From assembly GCA_026874595.1 (NCBI GenBank), contig CM049307.1:59528870-59592869 (forward strand): a DNA stretch of 64,000 nt, written 5' to 3'. The notes beneath the pieces were generated by a model that made no database searches, had not been told where the DNA came from, and saw only the letters and a program-made list of their open reading frames with translations. Position numbers and translations under genes: made by a program. This document shows positions 24,580 through 36,230 of the stretch, in pieces. Source of the stretch: Sipunculus nudus (lineage: Eukaryota; Annelida; Sipuncula; Golfingiida; Sipunculidae). Position 1 is the first letter of the stretch, and each line of letters begins with the position of its first letter.

Positions 24580-25158
24580 CACACTGGAATCCAGTGATGA
24601 AGTAGTGTCCATGCCATCCGAGTCCGAGTCCGAGTGCAAGTCCGAGTCCAGACAAGTCAATACCGAGCCCTTGAGGTTCAAGTCCAAGTCCATCTTCTTT
24701 GAGTCTGAGTCATTTTACCCCAAGTCCAAGTCCGAGTGTAATTCCAATACATATATGTCTGCAAAAAAGTAAATTAAAATGGAAATGTCAGATAAACATG
24801 TACACTTTTACGTTAGTTCACACATGGTTTTACTTTAATAGTTAATTACATTTATAGCTCCCGATGCTGAGCAAAGCTTGGTATATATAATATTATTATT
24901 AATTAATATTCTGTTAGTAGTTCGCACATATACATAAATCTTTATAATATGTGACATATGAGTTGTTTTCAATAGGACTTATATGAGATGGACGCCGCCT
25001 GATTTCTGTAGTCCGTATATATAGATCCTCGGAGTCCGAGGACATGTCCGAGTCAAGGACCTTTGAGTCCAAGATCGGACTCGACTCCTACATCACTACT
25101 CGAACCAAGCTGGACTCGGCTTAAATTTTGAGTGCATATGCCTGAGTTTGAGTATAAA
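24580..25158. repeat. GAGTCC/AAGTCC hexamer element, left part
   Basis: It is dense in GAGTCCGAGTCC, AAGTCC and related hexamers at 24618-24745 and 25020-25110. The same motif and flanks (GCTC...AAGCTTGGTA) recur at 60135-60420. Related sequence resumes at 26398-26480, after the element nested at 25159. Confidence 0.65.
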
Positions 25159-26397
25159 GGCGGTTTCACACCGGATGCGTCCGAACGAATATGACACGAA
25201 CGAATATTTCTGCCGATCCGACTAAAATCCTGTCGCATCCGAAATTTCAATAAAGTTTAATTAACAATAAAGTTTTTATCTCTGAGTGTACTGACTGAAT
25301 AAACGAAAATAATATTTACCACTAACTCGACCACAATTCCCATTTCAACATGAATTTAAAAATAATTGTGCAACCTCTTGTTTCAAGAGAACGGATGCCA
25401 CTGTAACTGCTGCATTTCAAGTTAAATTAAAGTTTGAATCACTAGTTAAGTTTGATTTATATTTCATTTCAAATCTGCCAATATGATTTGAACAGTCTGC
25501 GTACAGCTATGAAACTTCTGTTTAAATGCAAAACGTTGAAATAAAAATAATACTATGATAATAATACAAAATACAAATGAAAAAAGTTATTGTTCCATGA
25601 TTTTTTTTCTATATTTGACGCGGATTTTTTATTGGTAATGAACAGCTTGTCCTGGATAATGTCGCTAATTTGTGTTAATATCGCTTACAAAGCTGACTTA
25701 TATTCAGGGGCGTCAATAAAGAGGTGGGGGGGGGGAGGCTAGGGGGATGATCGATGTAATCATCCCTCCCCCTTTCGGAGAATAACTTTAATATATTGCA
25801 AATAATGTATTAAGAATTAGAATTTACCCTGAAATTTTCATCTAAACCTGGTTTAAAAGTCTGTTTTGTCCCCGATTGTAAATTAAAATAAGTGGCCTAG
25901 CGGCAATTGAAATCTCTTTTGATAAAAATATAATCCCCCCAGGAAATTTACAGATTATATAAAAAGAAGTCTGGTTAAAATGAAAAAACCTTGGAGCTAA
26001 AAACATGTTATAAATATCTGTTTAAATCAAATAAATTTGATTGAAATAAAAAAAATCCCTGTTTGTATATTTTTATCACATAATTTTAAAATAGTGGACA
26101 TGGAAACAACACTTCTGTGTTGTACACCATTACATATATATCAAATAGGTAACGTACAAATGAACCAGTCTGGTTAAAAATATTCCAGCTCTTTTGTGTT
26201 GAAGGTGAAGAGAAGCCATTCCTGTCCGAAGCGAACGACAAAAAATAGAACATGTTCTATTTTTTTCGTTCGGATAGCATCGTTCGGACTAGGTGTGTAT
26301 GCACCAACATAAAATAAAGTGTTTTATTTTTTCGTTCGTACAGCAAATTTTCGTTCGGACGTAAAATTCGTTCGTACGCATCCGGTGTGAAACCGCC
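25159..26397. mobile_element. 1.24-kb inverted-repeat element nested in the GAGTCC repeat
   Basis: The left end GGCGGTTTCACACCGGATGC is mirrored at the right end by GCATCCGGTGTGAAACCGCC, with the homology extending into CGAACGAA/TTCGTTCG. The flanking bases are ATAAA and ATAAG, so the target duplication is short and AT-rich, its exact length unresolved. CGTTCG and CGAACG motifs are repeated in the subterminal regions. No transposase frame is visible. Confidence 0.75.
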
Positions 26398-26480
26398 ATA
26401 AGTCTCAGTCTGAGTCCCTAGAAAAGTGCACTTGAGTACGGACTCGATTCCAAGACTCCAAGTCTTGACACGATTTGAGT
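26398..26480. repeat. GAGTCC/AAGTCC hexamer element, right part
   Basis: AGTCTCAGTCTGAGTCCC and further GACTCC/AAGTCT hexamers resume directly after the nested element, as expected if one repeat was split by it. Confidence 0.6.
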
Positions 26481-26778
26481 CTAACATCACTGAACCCTTC
26501 AAAGTTTTATGTTTGAGACTGTGGTGTAAAGACAAAGATAGGAACAAAAACTATCAGTGACACAAATGTAATTTTGTGACTCTACCATACCAACAGCATT
26601 ATTATTATTTGTCAAAAAGGCACTTATCTATACACATTCATGGGATGAAGATATGCAAGGAAACGTTATTTTGCCTAGCAGTTGAATCCTATGCTGTATT
26701 CAAGCCAACTAAGCATCCATCAGTTGGCTTTGTAATATTAAATTATCCTTTTTTTTTTATTCCTTATATATCAACATA

Positions 26779-27147
26779 CTGTGGTTGCCTTTTTGTTCGC
26801 AAAAGTATCAAATTCCTGATCTTCCCGATATTAATCTTCGTTAATAAGAGGTTCCACTGTCGAAGGCAAAGTTGACAAGTAAACGGTTGATTTTATGAAT
26901 AAGATAGGATACCTTCAAAGATTTATATTTTTAATTATATCAGATCATTCCACTTGTCTGCCGTTGACGAACAATATTTCTTGTCAATAAGATTAAGTGC
27001 CCATAATATTTGATTTAATTAATTAACATGATATTGGTTATACTCTGTGAATAGGTCTTTGTATTGTGAGATCGCGAAAATGGAACCCTCGCAAAACACT
27101 GGAAAGGTGAAAAGCGCGACATTTTAACCCCGCGAATACAACCACAG
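26779..27147. mobile_element. CTGTGGTTG MITE, copy 2
   Basis: The left end CTGTGGTTGCCTTTTTGTTC follows TA at 26777-26778; the right end CAACCACAG is followed by TA at 27148-27149. A second right end (GTCAACCACAG, ending at 27205, again followed by TA) lies 58 bp further on, so the true boundary may be there. Confidence 0.65.
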
Positions 27148-27225
27148 TAACATGAATTGTGAACCCAACGAATTTAGAACCCCGCGGATTTGAAGTCAAC
27201 CACAGTAATATGTATTTTGAGATCG

Positions 27226-27226
<1 letters not shown>

Positions 27227-27288
<62 letters not shown>
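27227..27288. repeat. (TA)n microsatellite
   Basis: About 62 bp of pure TA. From 27289 to 28608 I see no supported gene; the open frame at 27407-27628 is unrecognised. Confidence 0.95.
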
Positions 27289-27290
<2 letters not shown>

Positions 27291-28608
27291 GTACAATAAT
27301 ACCTCCGCAAACGAAGGTGGCAGGGTTTATGTGATCGGCCGTGTTTGTGTGTACTGTGCGTTAGTGGTGGCTATACTGTTGGTTAGTCAGTACAAATAAC
27401 TGGACTGTGTACATATGTGAATACACACCAGAAAGCAGCCAGCACTACATGCCTGGAAGTGACACAGCCCTGATCGCACTGACCTACATGCACAGACCAG
27501 CATTAGACACCAGTAATACAGCTGTGCATGAATGCAAGTCAGGCCAGTGCTTGGCAGATGGGGTGGGGTGGCCAGATGAGATAATAATGAAGTGTCACTT
27601 ACTAGTCAAGCCTCTAGGGATCAGTTAAAGAGTTTTAATCCGGTTAGAAAGCAGCACTGATTGCTTAATACATACAATTTGGTAACAGAAATAATTTCAA
27701 TATTCAGTTTTAATTGTTGCCTTCTTTAGAAACAAATGCATTTAGTTTATTATTTATTTATAGTTACATTAATAATTTTTTTATAGTTCATAGCTTTGTC
27801 TTATAGAACAATGAAAGAGGTTGTTCAAACATCCAAAGGATAGCTCTTTACTTAACATACAAAAACATTTTGAGCAGGCAGCCATCCAGGTGATAAGTAA
27901 TAAACCTTATCCATGAAACAAATGAAAATCGGAATAAACTGTATACCATACAAATGGTTACTGTATGATTATACAGTTGTTGTTTATTATATATTTCATA
28001 AATTGAATTGAATGAATATATGGATGAAAAATTTTGAAGATAGGCTTTGAAACAGAACCTGGACATTGATGTTGCTTTGTTGCACGAACAACGGGTATGC
28101 TAAAATCATAGTTACATCATGTTAGAAATAAATTAGATGTTGATACGCAAATATATAATTCCCGCATATTTTTTTCACTTAATCCACAATCTTTCAGTTT
28201 TCTTAATGAATTTTATTTACTTTTAATTAATTTAAAAAGAAATTTGATACATTAACAATGTTCACTTCAACTTAACCTTTAAACTTATCTTGGTCATGGG
28301 ATTATGAATAAACGTCTTCTGTTATATGAACCCTGAAATATATACATTAAATGTGAACCATATTTTATAAGGTCTTATTGATACGGAGCCTCCACCCTAT
28401 AGCTATCAAACTGGCCCTGAAAACCAGATAATACAGCTGGTCAGCTCATTAAGAGTCCCGAGGGAGGATCATGGGGGACTTCAAAGGGATGCCGCACACT
28501 CTGGATTTTGGCAATATCAGGCGTTATTCGGCTTTGCAAATGTACAGCACCACATCTATATAACTATACATATTTTTTACTTTACATATTCCATGAATAA
28601 TGATAAAA

Positions 28609-29691
28609 CGCCAAGTAAACGATTAAAATTTATGTTCACATTAGGTATCTGAGTATAGTATTCAGAAAGTTCAGGGAAATGTACCTTTTTCATTTTAAAT
28701 TTTTTGTGTTAATTTAAGCATATATATCATTTTATATGATGTACATTATATATATATATGTAATTAATTTATTTATAATTTATATATATTGTCTTATTTT
28801 TATTAAGGTGTCCAAAAACATATTCTGTGCCTTGGAATGCTCCTTTTGGACAGCTGATTATATATTTGTTCCACCATATTCAATGCTGGTAATAGAATAA
28901 CCCGAATGATCCTGACCAGTAGAATTTTGTATCATATTAAATTAGTAAAATTTTAAATGTTTGCAACAAATAAACAAAAAAATAATAATTTTGTGATGTA
29001 GCAAAAAAAAAATAACGATATTAAATATAGTCTCAGTATCCGTTTATATGACTAAAATATTATGGGTGATAATTATTTTATATATTGCATGCATGGTTTT
29101 ATCTGTTACACTTTAAATTATAATATTTCCGTATTCAATATGTCGACCTGACTACATATTTGACCTTTAAGCGATCCTATGATGCACGTAAGATGAACGC
29201 AAGATTAAATTTAGTGAAAATAATATATATGTATGTGTGTGTGTGACTGCACCCTGCGCCTCCGCAACGGACCCCGTGTACCCTATAATATTATAGCGTC
29301 TGGAATCCTATAATATTATAGGGCTTTGGAGCCTCGCTCAAGATCACCCTGCGCCCTCCTATTAGCCCTCTCCTTATATTATTATCACTGCCGTCCAAGG
29401 GCCTGAGGTGCTGTTGATAACTGCAGCTGATATACCCATGCTTAATTAGCTACCCCCAGAAGCGACCTGCTGCAGCGAGAGCGGTCTGCTGACGCAAGTG
29501 ACCACCGGTCATATCACGCGCACTCAACCGTTCTTCATAGCGGCCGCGCAATGCTCAAATGAGCTGCGGTAATCAGATACGATAAGCTCGTGCGCGTCAA
29601 TGCATCTCCATGTGGCAGCGATTTCGAAAACCAACAGGCAATCCGCGCAAGTCCGAAATGCAATAAGTCCGAACGCGATTAATAGGGTGTT
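28609..29691 (-). repeat. Right terminal inverted repeat of the 17.2-kb element
   Basis: It is the inverse counterpart of 12447-14050, sharing all the listed landmarks including the paired palindromes at 29282-29322. It lacks the ~550-bp segment found in the left arm. The outermost 65 bases differ from the left arm at only about three positions, while internal parts are far more diverged. Confidence 0.85.
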
Positions 29692-29775
29692 ATATATATT
29701 AATAATAAGCGTGTCTTATATATGTGCTGTAAATATCTTGATATGTAAACCTTTGGATCCGATAACTATTTTTAA

Positions 29776-30000
29776 TTATTTTGCGGGCTGGACTGCGCTG
29801 CGGGCCGGAAACATGAAAACTGCGGGGCGGGCGGGTGCGGGCTGAAAAAAAAATTTTGCGGGGCGGGTGTGGGCTGAAAGAATCATAGTAACTGCGCTGC
29901 GGGGCGGGCTGAATTAATTTCTTTGATTGCGGGGCGGGCTGCGGGCTGACAGGGCATGATGCGGGGCGGGTGCGGGTTCATTTTTTCAGCAGGGCCCTAG
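29776..30000. repeat. GCGGGGCGGGC-type minisatellite, copy 2
   Basis: Repeats of TGCGGGGCGGG(C/T) alternate with GCGGGCTGA spacers and end in CAGCAGGGCCCTAG. It is nearly identical to 36738-36937 and related to 10909-11056. Confidence 0.8.
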
Positions 30001-30341
30001 TGCCAACACAGGGGTAATTCCATATGATCTTAAAGGATGTGCCAAACAGTCAGTTGTATATTGCAGTCTGGCTCTGCTACTCTCATTAAAGATACAATCA
30101 AAATTTATGCCTGGCTTTCTTAACAGTGATGGAATAGGTATATTAATACTATATATTAATTCTATTCTTGCTTCGTGTCATGTGCCCACTTCAACATATT
30201 TCTAGCTTCACAAGAGCACGTTACATAGCAAAACTGTGAAGCCAATGTATGACAAATGTATAAAAAACAATAGATAAAAGTTTATTTCTTAAACGACAGT
30301 ATGTCTAACATGACTGCTAAGCACTTTGAACAATTGCTTTA

Positions 30342-30604
30342 TCAGAACACCGAGCTCTCAAGATCCAGAGAAGAAACACTGGTTTTCTCACAACGTGCAA
30401 TTTCTTTGTTTTTGCAAGGACACTTATCGGTTGTACGTGTTCGTTCGAGAGGTTTTCCTTTAGCGTCCCTCAGTCGTAACCATGCAGAACAACGGTTCCT
30501 CTCTTTGCTGCCAGATAATATATACGTGTTTGTCTTCAGGAGATATGTTAGTGCTTCTGGTATCTTCCTGCGAGGGAGTTTCTCAGGGGCATCCAGGGGC
30601 ACTT
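30342..30604 (-). pseudogene. TIR-domain 3' fragment of a TLR (duplicate of the TLR-B tail)
   Basis: On the minus strand this encodes the C-terminal part of a TIR domain. It aligns with TLR-C: LDAPEKLPRRKIPEALTYLL against LEAPENLPREKIPAALQYLL, and WLRLRDAKGKPLE against WLRLGDAIGKPLE. The frame is intact here to a stop at 30344-30342. The fragment starts exactly at the LINE 5' junction, so no receptor body is attached. It is the left member of the duplication flanking the LINE. It preserves four bases (CATG on the plus strand) that the attached TLR-B copy has lost. Confidence 0.85.
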
Positions 30605-30934
30605 GTAACATGCGCATGCGCGGCTGGTGAGGTTGGTCTTTTTCTGGACAGCTGAAAAAAGTGGATTTATTTGTAAAAATTCTCGTGAAATGACACATAT
30701 CTCGAAGTGAAAGGATTTTCAGGTGACTCTTCTTCACGCTATGGTGAACAAACTCGAGTAAAATGAACTTGCTCGTCGACAAAACCCAAAAAGTAAGTGA
30801 TCAACCCACGTCAGATTTGAACGGTACTATATCATCGCCCAGCTGCTTTTTCATGGTCCCGCCAATTAACACATGTGTTTCATAAACTGTATCCTGGTAC
30901 TACAAAAAGGATTGGCTCTGATTAAGTTCATACA

Positions 30935-32446
30935 ATGGCAGCGTCAGAAACAGGCCAATTGTTCTCTCAATCTCTTGACTTACTCAATGATACAGGGACA
31001 TTTGTCATGCTGTTACCTCCGAACCCCAATATGTCAACAAACAATATGATAAACAATGCCGACCCGTTAGAGTGTTTGGAGTCGCCACAAGCTAAATCCT
31101 TGTTGAAAGAGATTCACAATGTACCCAGAGACGAATTTGTTAACATCATCTGTGTTAAAGCTGCTGAAATGGGTATCTGTCTTGAGGAGACCAGAGAAAC
31201 TTTGTTTAAGCTAGCATCCAGAGATCCCAGGTGTCCTGCAGGGCTCCTGATCAAACGTGTAAAGCCACGACATGAAAATGGTGAGAAAATCGAGGTTAAG
31301 TTAGCTAAGGATATTTACAGCCTGGTGCAATTCCTATACGGAGCTCCTGCTGAGGAATTAACTTGTATTCGTGATAGGCATCCCAGTGCTTATCCAGAGG
31401 CAGAGGCCCTCAGCCTTCCAAGTAACATTGACATTGTACCTATTCCTAGAATGGCGGCTCAGAATGCTGAACGTGGAACTGCACCTGAAGCTTCAGTGAC
31501 TATTGGCCCTGATGTAGGGAGAAGTATCGCAAATATTCTGATGGTGCTGGATGATCTGGTTAAAATACATGATTCGCTACATACCGCCTTCAACAGTCGC
31601 ATGGACAATTTAGAAACACGTTCTCTTCATTTTGAGGAAAAACTAAGAGAAACTGTGGAAAGTATTAGTGATATTGACAAGATACTTAAAAGAGTAGAGA
31701 ATGGACTCAGTGATTACGCCGAAATGGACTCTGTGAGAAGCAAACATATTAAAGGACATGAATACAATGTTGAGGGTGTCAAACGAACCTTTCAGGGTCT
31801 GAAAGATAGACTTATTGATATTGATGATGGAATGTGTAAATTACATGGTGATCTCAGGAAATTTAATAACCATGTTCGGAATATAGATGCTGAGATGGGT
31901 GTGCATGAATTTAAGGTTAGGTCCCTGACTGAGTCATTGTCATTCCTGAGACAAAATCTGGTGTTCATTGAAAGCCGCATAACACCCGGTCACGGCAACA
32001 ATCAGTCGTATGCACAGAGAGCTAAGCCAAATGATCCACCAGAGTCAGGGTCCACTGGTCACCCTGAGCATAACAGTTGGTATAACCGTACACCAGTGTC
32101 ACAGGAAAATGACAATAATAGTTTTCCAATCCCTCATGGCTATGCCAGAGGCAGGGAGGGGAGGAAAAGTTCGGGGTATTCTGCTCAGTCTGGCCATGAT
32201 AGGGTTAGTTATACTGATGTAGAGTTTTATGTGGGGAACTGGTGGCCAAATATATCAGAGGAAGATATATCCAGGTACATGCGGGATAAAGGGGTGAATG
32301 GTATACAGGTTAAAATCTTGCCCAGTCGATATGGTCCAAATAAAGGTGCCCATGTGGTTGTAGGAGCTGAAAGTGTACGCATTGTCTCGGCGAGTTCTTT
32401 TTGACCAAATGGTGTCTACATGCGTCGTTGGCGGCCCAGAAATTAA
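30935..32446 (+). pseudogene. LINE ORF1 (RNA-binding gag-like protein), one in-frame stop
   Basis: The frame is open for 489 codons from 30935 and closes at TGA 32402-32404. Beyond that codon the same frame continues with PNGVYMRRWRPRN to TAA 32444-32446, so the TGA probably replaced a sense codon, and TGG (Trp) is one step away. A heptad-rich middle (residues ~190-350) suggests a coiled coil. The C-terminal part with FYVGNWWPNISEEDISRYM resembles an RRM-like nucleic-acid-binding fold seen in LINE ORF1 proteins. The role would be packaging the element RNA. The assignment rests on position upstream of the endonuclease/RT frame and on fold-like motifs, not on catalytic residues. Confidence 0.7.
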
Positions 32447-32492
32447 CAACAACGGAATAGAGGTTGTTTCCTGATCAAACTGTATTCTGACG

Positions 32493-35400
32493 ATGAGCAT
32501 AAAATTTATAACCTTTAATGTGCGGGGCATTATGCCCAGCAGCGTGTATTTAGGCAATCTATGTGAACAGTATGACACTGATGTTTTGTGCATGAATGAA
32601 CATTGGTTGTTTCCAGATAACCTTGATTATTTGGACTCCTTATTTCCTGACTATCAAAATTTTGCGATTGCAGACTCATCGCTAGATCCCTATGAATCGC
32701 ACTGCATGAGGTAAAGGTGGTGTGGCTATTTTGTGGAAAAGGTCACTTCGGTACACTGTCAGGGCTATGGAATCTTTATCAAATGACAGAATGGCGGTAA
32801 TTTGTATGCAAGAAAAGGACGGCCTGATTTTTTATATAATCAGTGTTTACTTGCCGTGTTCCAGGTATTCGATAACGATGTACAAAGAGAATATAGAAAA
32901 ACTATACGATTTGGTGAATGAATTGTTTATGTATGGTCATGTCATAATACTGGGTGATCTTAACTTTGAGGTTTCAGGAAGTAGATATGTAGGGAAGCTT
33001 TCAGAGAGGGGAAAATATTACAGGTGTTTCTTGATAATTTTGGGATGCTATCGTTAACCACCGATATAATATGTGATGGACCAGCTTTTACTTTCGATCA
33101 ATACAAAACTGGTACATCGTGTTCCTTGATTGACCATGTCTTGGTCAGGGAGGAATTAATAAGCTACATTTCTAATTGTAAAATAATCAGTGAAGAGGAA
33201 TTGAACTTATCAGACCATCTACCTATCACGTTTAACCTACAGTTTGTTTACCAAAACCTTATAGATGAACAGATGACTTCAAATAGTCGATTAAACTGGA
33301 ATAAATTAACTCGGCGTGAGGTCACTTTAAATTACACTGTCCCATTAAAACAAGCTCTTGATAGTATAAATATACCCGAGGATCCGACTGTTCGTGATAT
33401 TGATAAAGTCTACGATAATCTAGTTCGGGCAATGTCGTCTACGGCCATTAATGCATTCCCGGTGCGCCGTTTTTGTAAACATCTTAGACCTAGGTGGAAA
33501 CATTTTCTAAAATCATTTCATGATAATATGAGAAACAAAAGGAGATTGTGGATTAATTTAGGAAGACCAAGAGAGCGTAATGATCATAGTTATACGGACA
33601 TCAAAATGTCAAAAAGGGAATTTAGAAAACAAATGCGAGATTATATGGCAATGTTAGAAAGAGAGGTTTACGAGGATATAGACGAGTCTGCATCAGTCGA
33701 TATTAATAAATTTTGGGGTCTTGTAAAGAAAAAGGGTAAACGTTCTGTGAATGGGGTGGGCTTTATGATGTTTGGGGACCGCGTAGTAAAGACTAACAAA
33801 GAAATTGCAGAATGTTGGGGAAAGTACTTTGCAGAGAAATATGAAGAAAATGAAACTGGAATTCCCAATAACTTTCAAAATGAGGTCAAAAATAAGGCGA
33901 TGGAGATAGAAGCGCAGTCTAGGAATATGTACTCAGAGATACTGGATAGACCTTTGGAAAAAGCTGAAATTAATAAAGCTGTGGACTCGTTGAGATGTGG
34001 GAAGGCAGGTGGAGCAGATGGTATTGTCTCAGAGCATATTAAATATGGCGGAGGGTGCGTAATAGATCACCTGTTTACATTTTATAATCTAATTCACAAA
34101 ATCGAATATATACCCGATAATATGAAAAAGGGGGTTATAGTTCCTATATTGAAGAATCGTCTAAATGACAGACGTTCCCCTGATTGCTATAGAGGTATAA
34201 CCTTATTAACAGTAATGTATAAATTATGGGAGAAGATTATTTTAAATAGACTGTTTGCCTATATTGCACATGTTCCGCTGATATTTCCTGATCCTTTACA
34301 ATTTTGTATATCAAAAGAATATGTCGGCACTGAATGCCTCATTCGTTTTGCAAGAAGGTATTTCATATCATACTGATAGGGGTTCTAAAGTATATGCTTG
34401 CTTCTTAGATTCTAGTTCTGCTTTTGATGTTGTTTGGCATACTGGCTTATTTTTTAAATTATACAAACTTGGTATTAGAGGCAAATTATGGAGATTAATT
34501 AAACAGACTTACGCTAACGTTACAAGCTGTGCCCTATATGATGGTATAAGAAATTCATGGTTTTCTGTGCAGCGCTCAGTCAGGCAAGGGGGGGTTCTTT
34601 CGCCGTGGTTATACATGTTGTATATAAATGATTTACTGTGTGCACTAAGAGCGGGTGGCTTTGGTATTAATGTTGGTGGCATGTATATGGGTTCGCCAAC
34701 TCAAGCTGATGATATCATAGTGTTATCTTTAACAATATCCGGGTTGCAAAATATGATTGACACTTGCTATTCATATAGTCAGAAGTGGAAATTTCATTTT
34801 AATCCGAACAAAACTAAAATTATGACATTCGGCGAAAGTATAAAAAAAAAAATAAGTTGAGTGTGCTAAGATCCTGGAAACTTGGGAATTCTGTTATCTC
34901 TCAAACTAGGCTTTATAAACATCTTGGATTAACTCTAACCAGTGACTTCAAGTGTAAAGATAAAGTACATATTGCGTGCAGAAAAGGGAGGGGTTCTTTT
35001 TTGTCTCTGGCGGGGTTAGGAGTTCGACCAAAAGGTCTTAATCCGCTCACAGCAGCTGTTCTGTACAAGTCTATTGTTATGCCAGGGGTATTATATGGGG
35101 CCGAGTTATGGAATTCAATTTCAGGGTCTGACTTAATTTGACTGGAAAGAATGCATCGATTCTGTATAAAAATTAGCCAGATGTTTAAGCGTTCTGTTAG
35201 AACTGATATTGCTTTGAGTCTTTTGGGTATGCCTAATATTGAGATGTTTATTGACCGGGCTAAATTATTATTCTTTGGTAGACTGTGCAATTTGCCAAAT
35301 GGTAATGTCTCTAGAAGTTTACTCAATTTTAAGCTTTGGCATTTCCTTAGTAATTGCAATATGTCTAGTGGATTTGTTGGTGACATTGTTAGATTGTTCA

Positions 35401-35978
35401 GATCATACAATCTAAATAACTTTCTAATTTCATATATGGAGACTATGACGTTTTGTAATCAGAATACGTGGAAAGACCTTGTTCAGGATCAGATTATAAA
35501 GCAAGGTGTCCTCCACTTTGATATAAGAACAAGAGGTAAACTTGAGTTCAGAATGCTAAGAGCTGTACAAAGTGAGCCGTTTATTCCTTGTAAAATATGG
35601 TACGCCGCCAGGGACATTCCTGGATCATTTAGTATATTCTGTTACTCGGCGCAGTTATTATCTGCATCAGACACGTATCATGCGTCTCAACTTTGCCATT
35701 TTTGCGGCAAGATGTATAATTCTCCGTTACTTCATGCATCTTTATCATGTTCAAATACTAGTGAAAGCAGAGCCTCTATCTGGAACTTTATATTAGATAA
35801 ACTTCCCTTCACAGGTAGCGCTGCACTAAGTATTCTTGGTGATTTCGACTTTGTTGCTACTTTGCTTGGTAAAGATTTGACAGATTGTCCAGACTGGACA
35901 TATGAACTTTCTGTTCTGTATATTTATCGGGCAGCTTTGTTCTTTAAAGAAGTAAGACCAGTAATAGAAGCCTTGTAA
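32493..35978 (+). pseudogene. LINE ORF2: endonuclease and reverse transcriptase, disrupted
   Basis: The start ATG at 32493 gives MSIKFITFNVRGI, the first motif of an apurinic-like (EEP) endonuclease. LGDLNFEVSG and LSDHLPITF are its later catalytic motifs. Reverse transcriptase motifs follow: GKAGGADGI, YRGITLL, SVRQGGVLSPWLYMLYINDLL, and QADDII in place of the usual YADD/FADD. A C-terminal Cys-His knuckle, CHFCGKMYNSPLLHASLSC, lies near 35695. The frame is broken near 32711, near 33010 (A-run), near 34320 and near 34850 (A11 run), and by TGA at 35139-35141. The element would copy its RNA by target-primed reverse transcription, but this copy cannot. Confidence 0.85.
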
Positions 35979-36230
35979 TTTTCAAGTGAGATGTTGCCTG
36001 ATCTTTCTCATTTTATATATATAAAAAAATTATTAATTTTCCTCTCCTTGCAATTATAACACATTAATTGTAACATTATTACATCCTTTTGTAATCTTGT
36101 ATTTTTCACGTTGCAGAACCTTCACTGATTTAATTATTATTTATTATTAGTTTTCTTGTCATGTTTACATATGTATTGCATTTGATTGTACTCTTCGATC
36201 TTTCGGAGGAAATAAAGATTATCAATCAAT

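Larger units (their letters stand above)
12447..29691. mobile_element. 17.2-kb terminal-inverted-repeat element, no transposase seen
   Basis: The first bases are AACACCCTATTAATCGCG, and the last bases are their exact inverse, CGCGATTAATAGGGTGTT. Homology between the ends extends inward for about 1.1 kb. The sequences outside the ends, 12026-12446 and 29692-30604, are contiguous in the paralogous copy at 36231-37528, so this segment is an insertion. The likely target duplication is ATAT (12443-12446 and 29692-29695), though AT-richness leaves the exact length open. The interior holds nested repeats and no recognisable transposase, integrase, polymerase or helicase. It is therefore best read as a giant non-autonomous DNA transposon. 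Its superfamily is unknown; a short AT-rich duplication is compatible with several. Confidence 0.8.
29692..30604. repeat. Left copy of ~1.3-kb direct duplication, second part
   Basis: It matches 36651-37528 up to GGGGCACTT, where the LINE begins. It contains the second GC-rich minisatellite and a fragment of a TLR TIR domain. The left copy is about 30 bp longer here, mainly in the minisatellite. Confidence 0.9.
30605..36230 (+). mobile_element. LINE (non-LTR retrotransposon), inactive, near full length
   Basis: It has a 5' leader (30605-30934), ORF1, ORF2 and a 3' tail ending AATAAAGATTATCAATCAAT in place of a poly(A) run, a terminus typical of CR1/L2/Jockey-like groups. The ends are set by the junctions with the two copies of the flanking duplication (12026-30604 and 36231-37528). 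Several frameshifts and two in-frame stops make it inactive. The clade assignment is tentative. Confidence 0.85.

Noticed and set aside
12447-29691. Identification of the large element as a Polinton/Maverick
   Set aside because: Size and long inverted repeats fit, but no polymerase B, integrase, ATPase, protease or capsid frame is visible and the apparent target duplication is about 4 bp, not 6.
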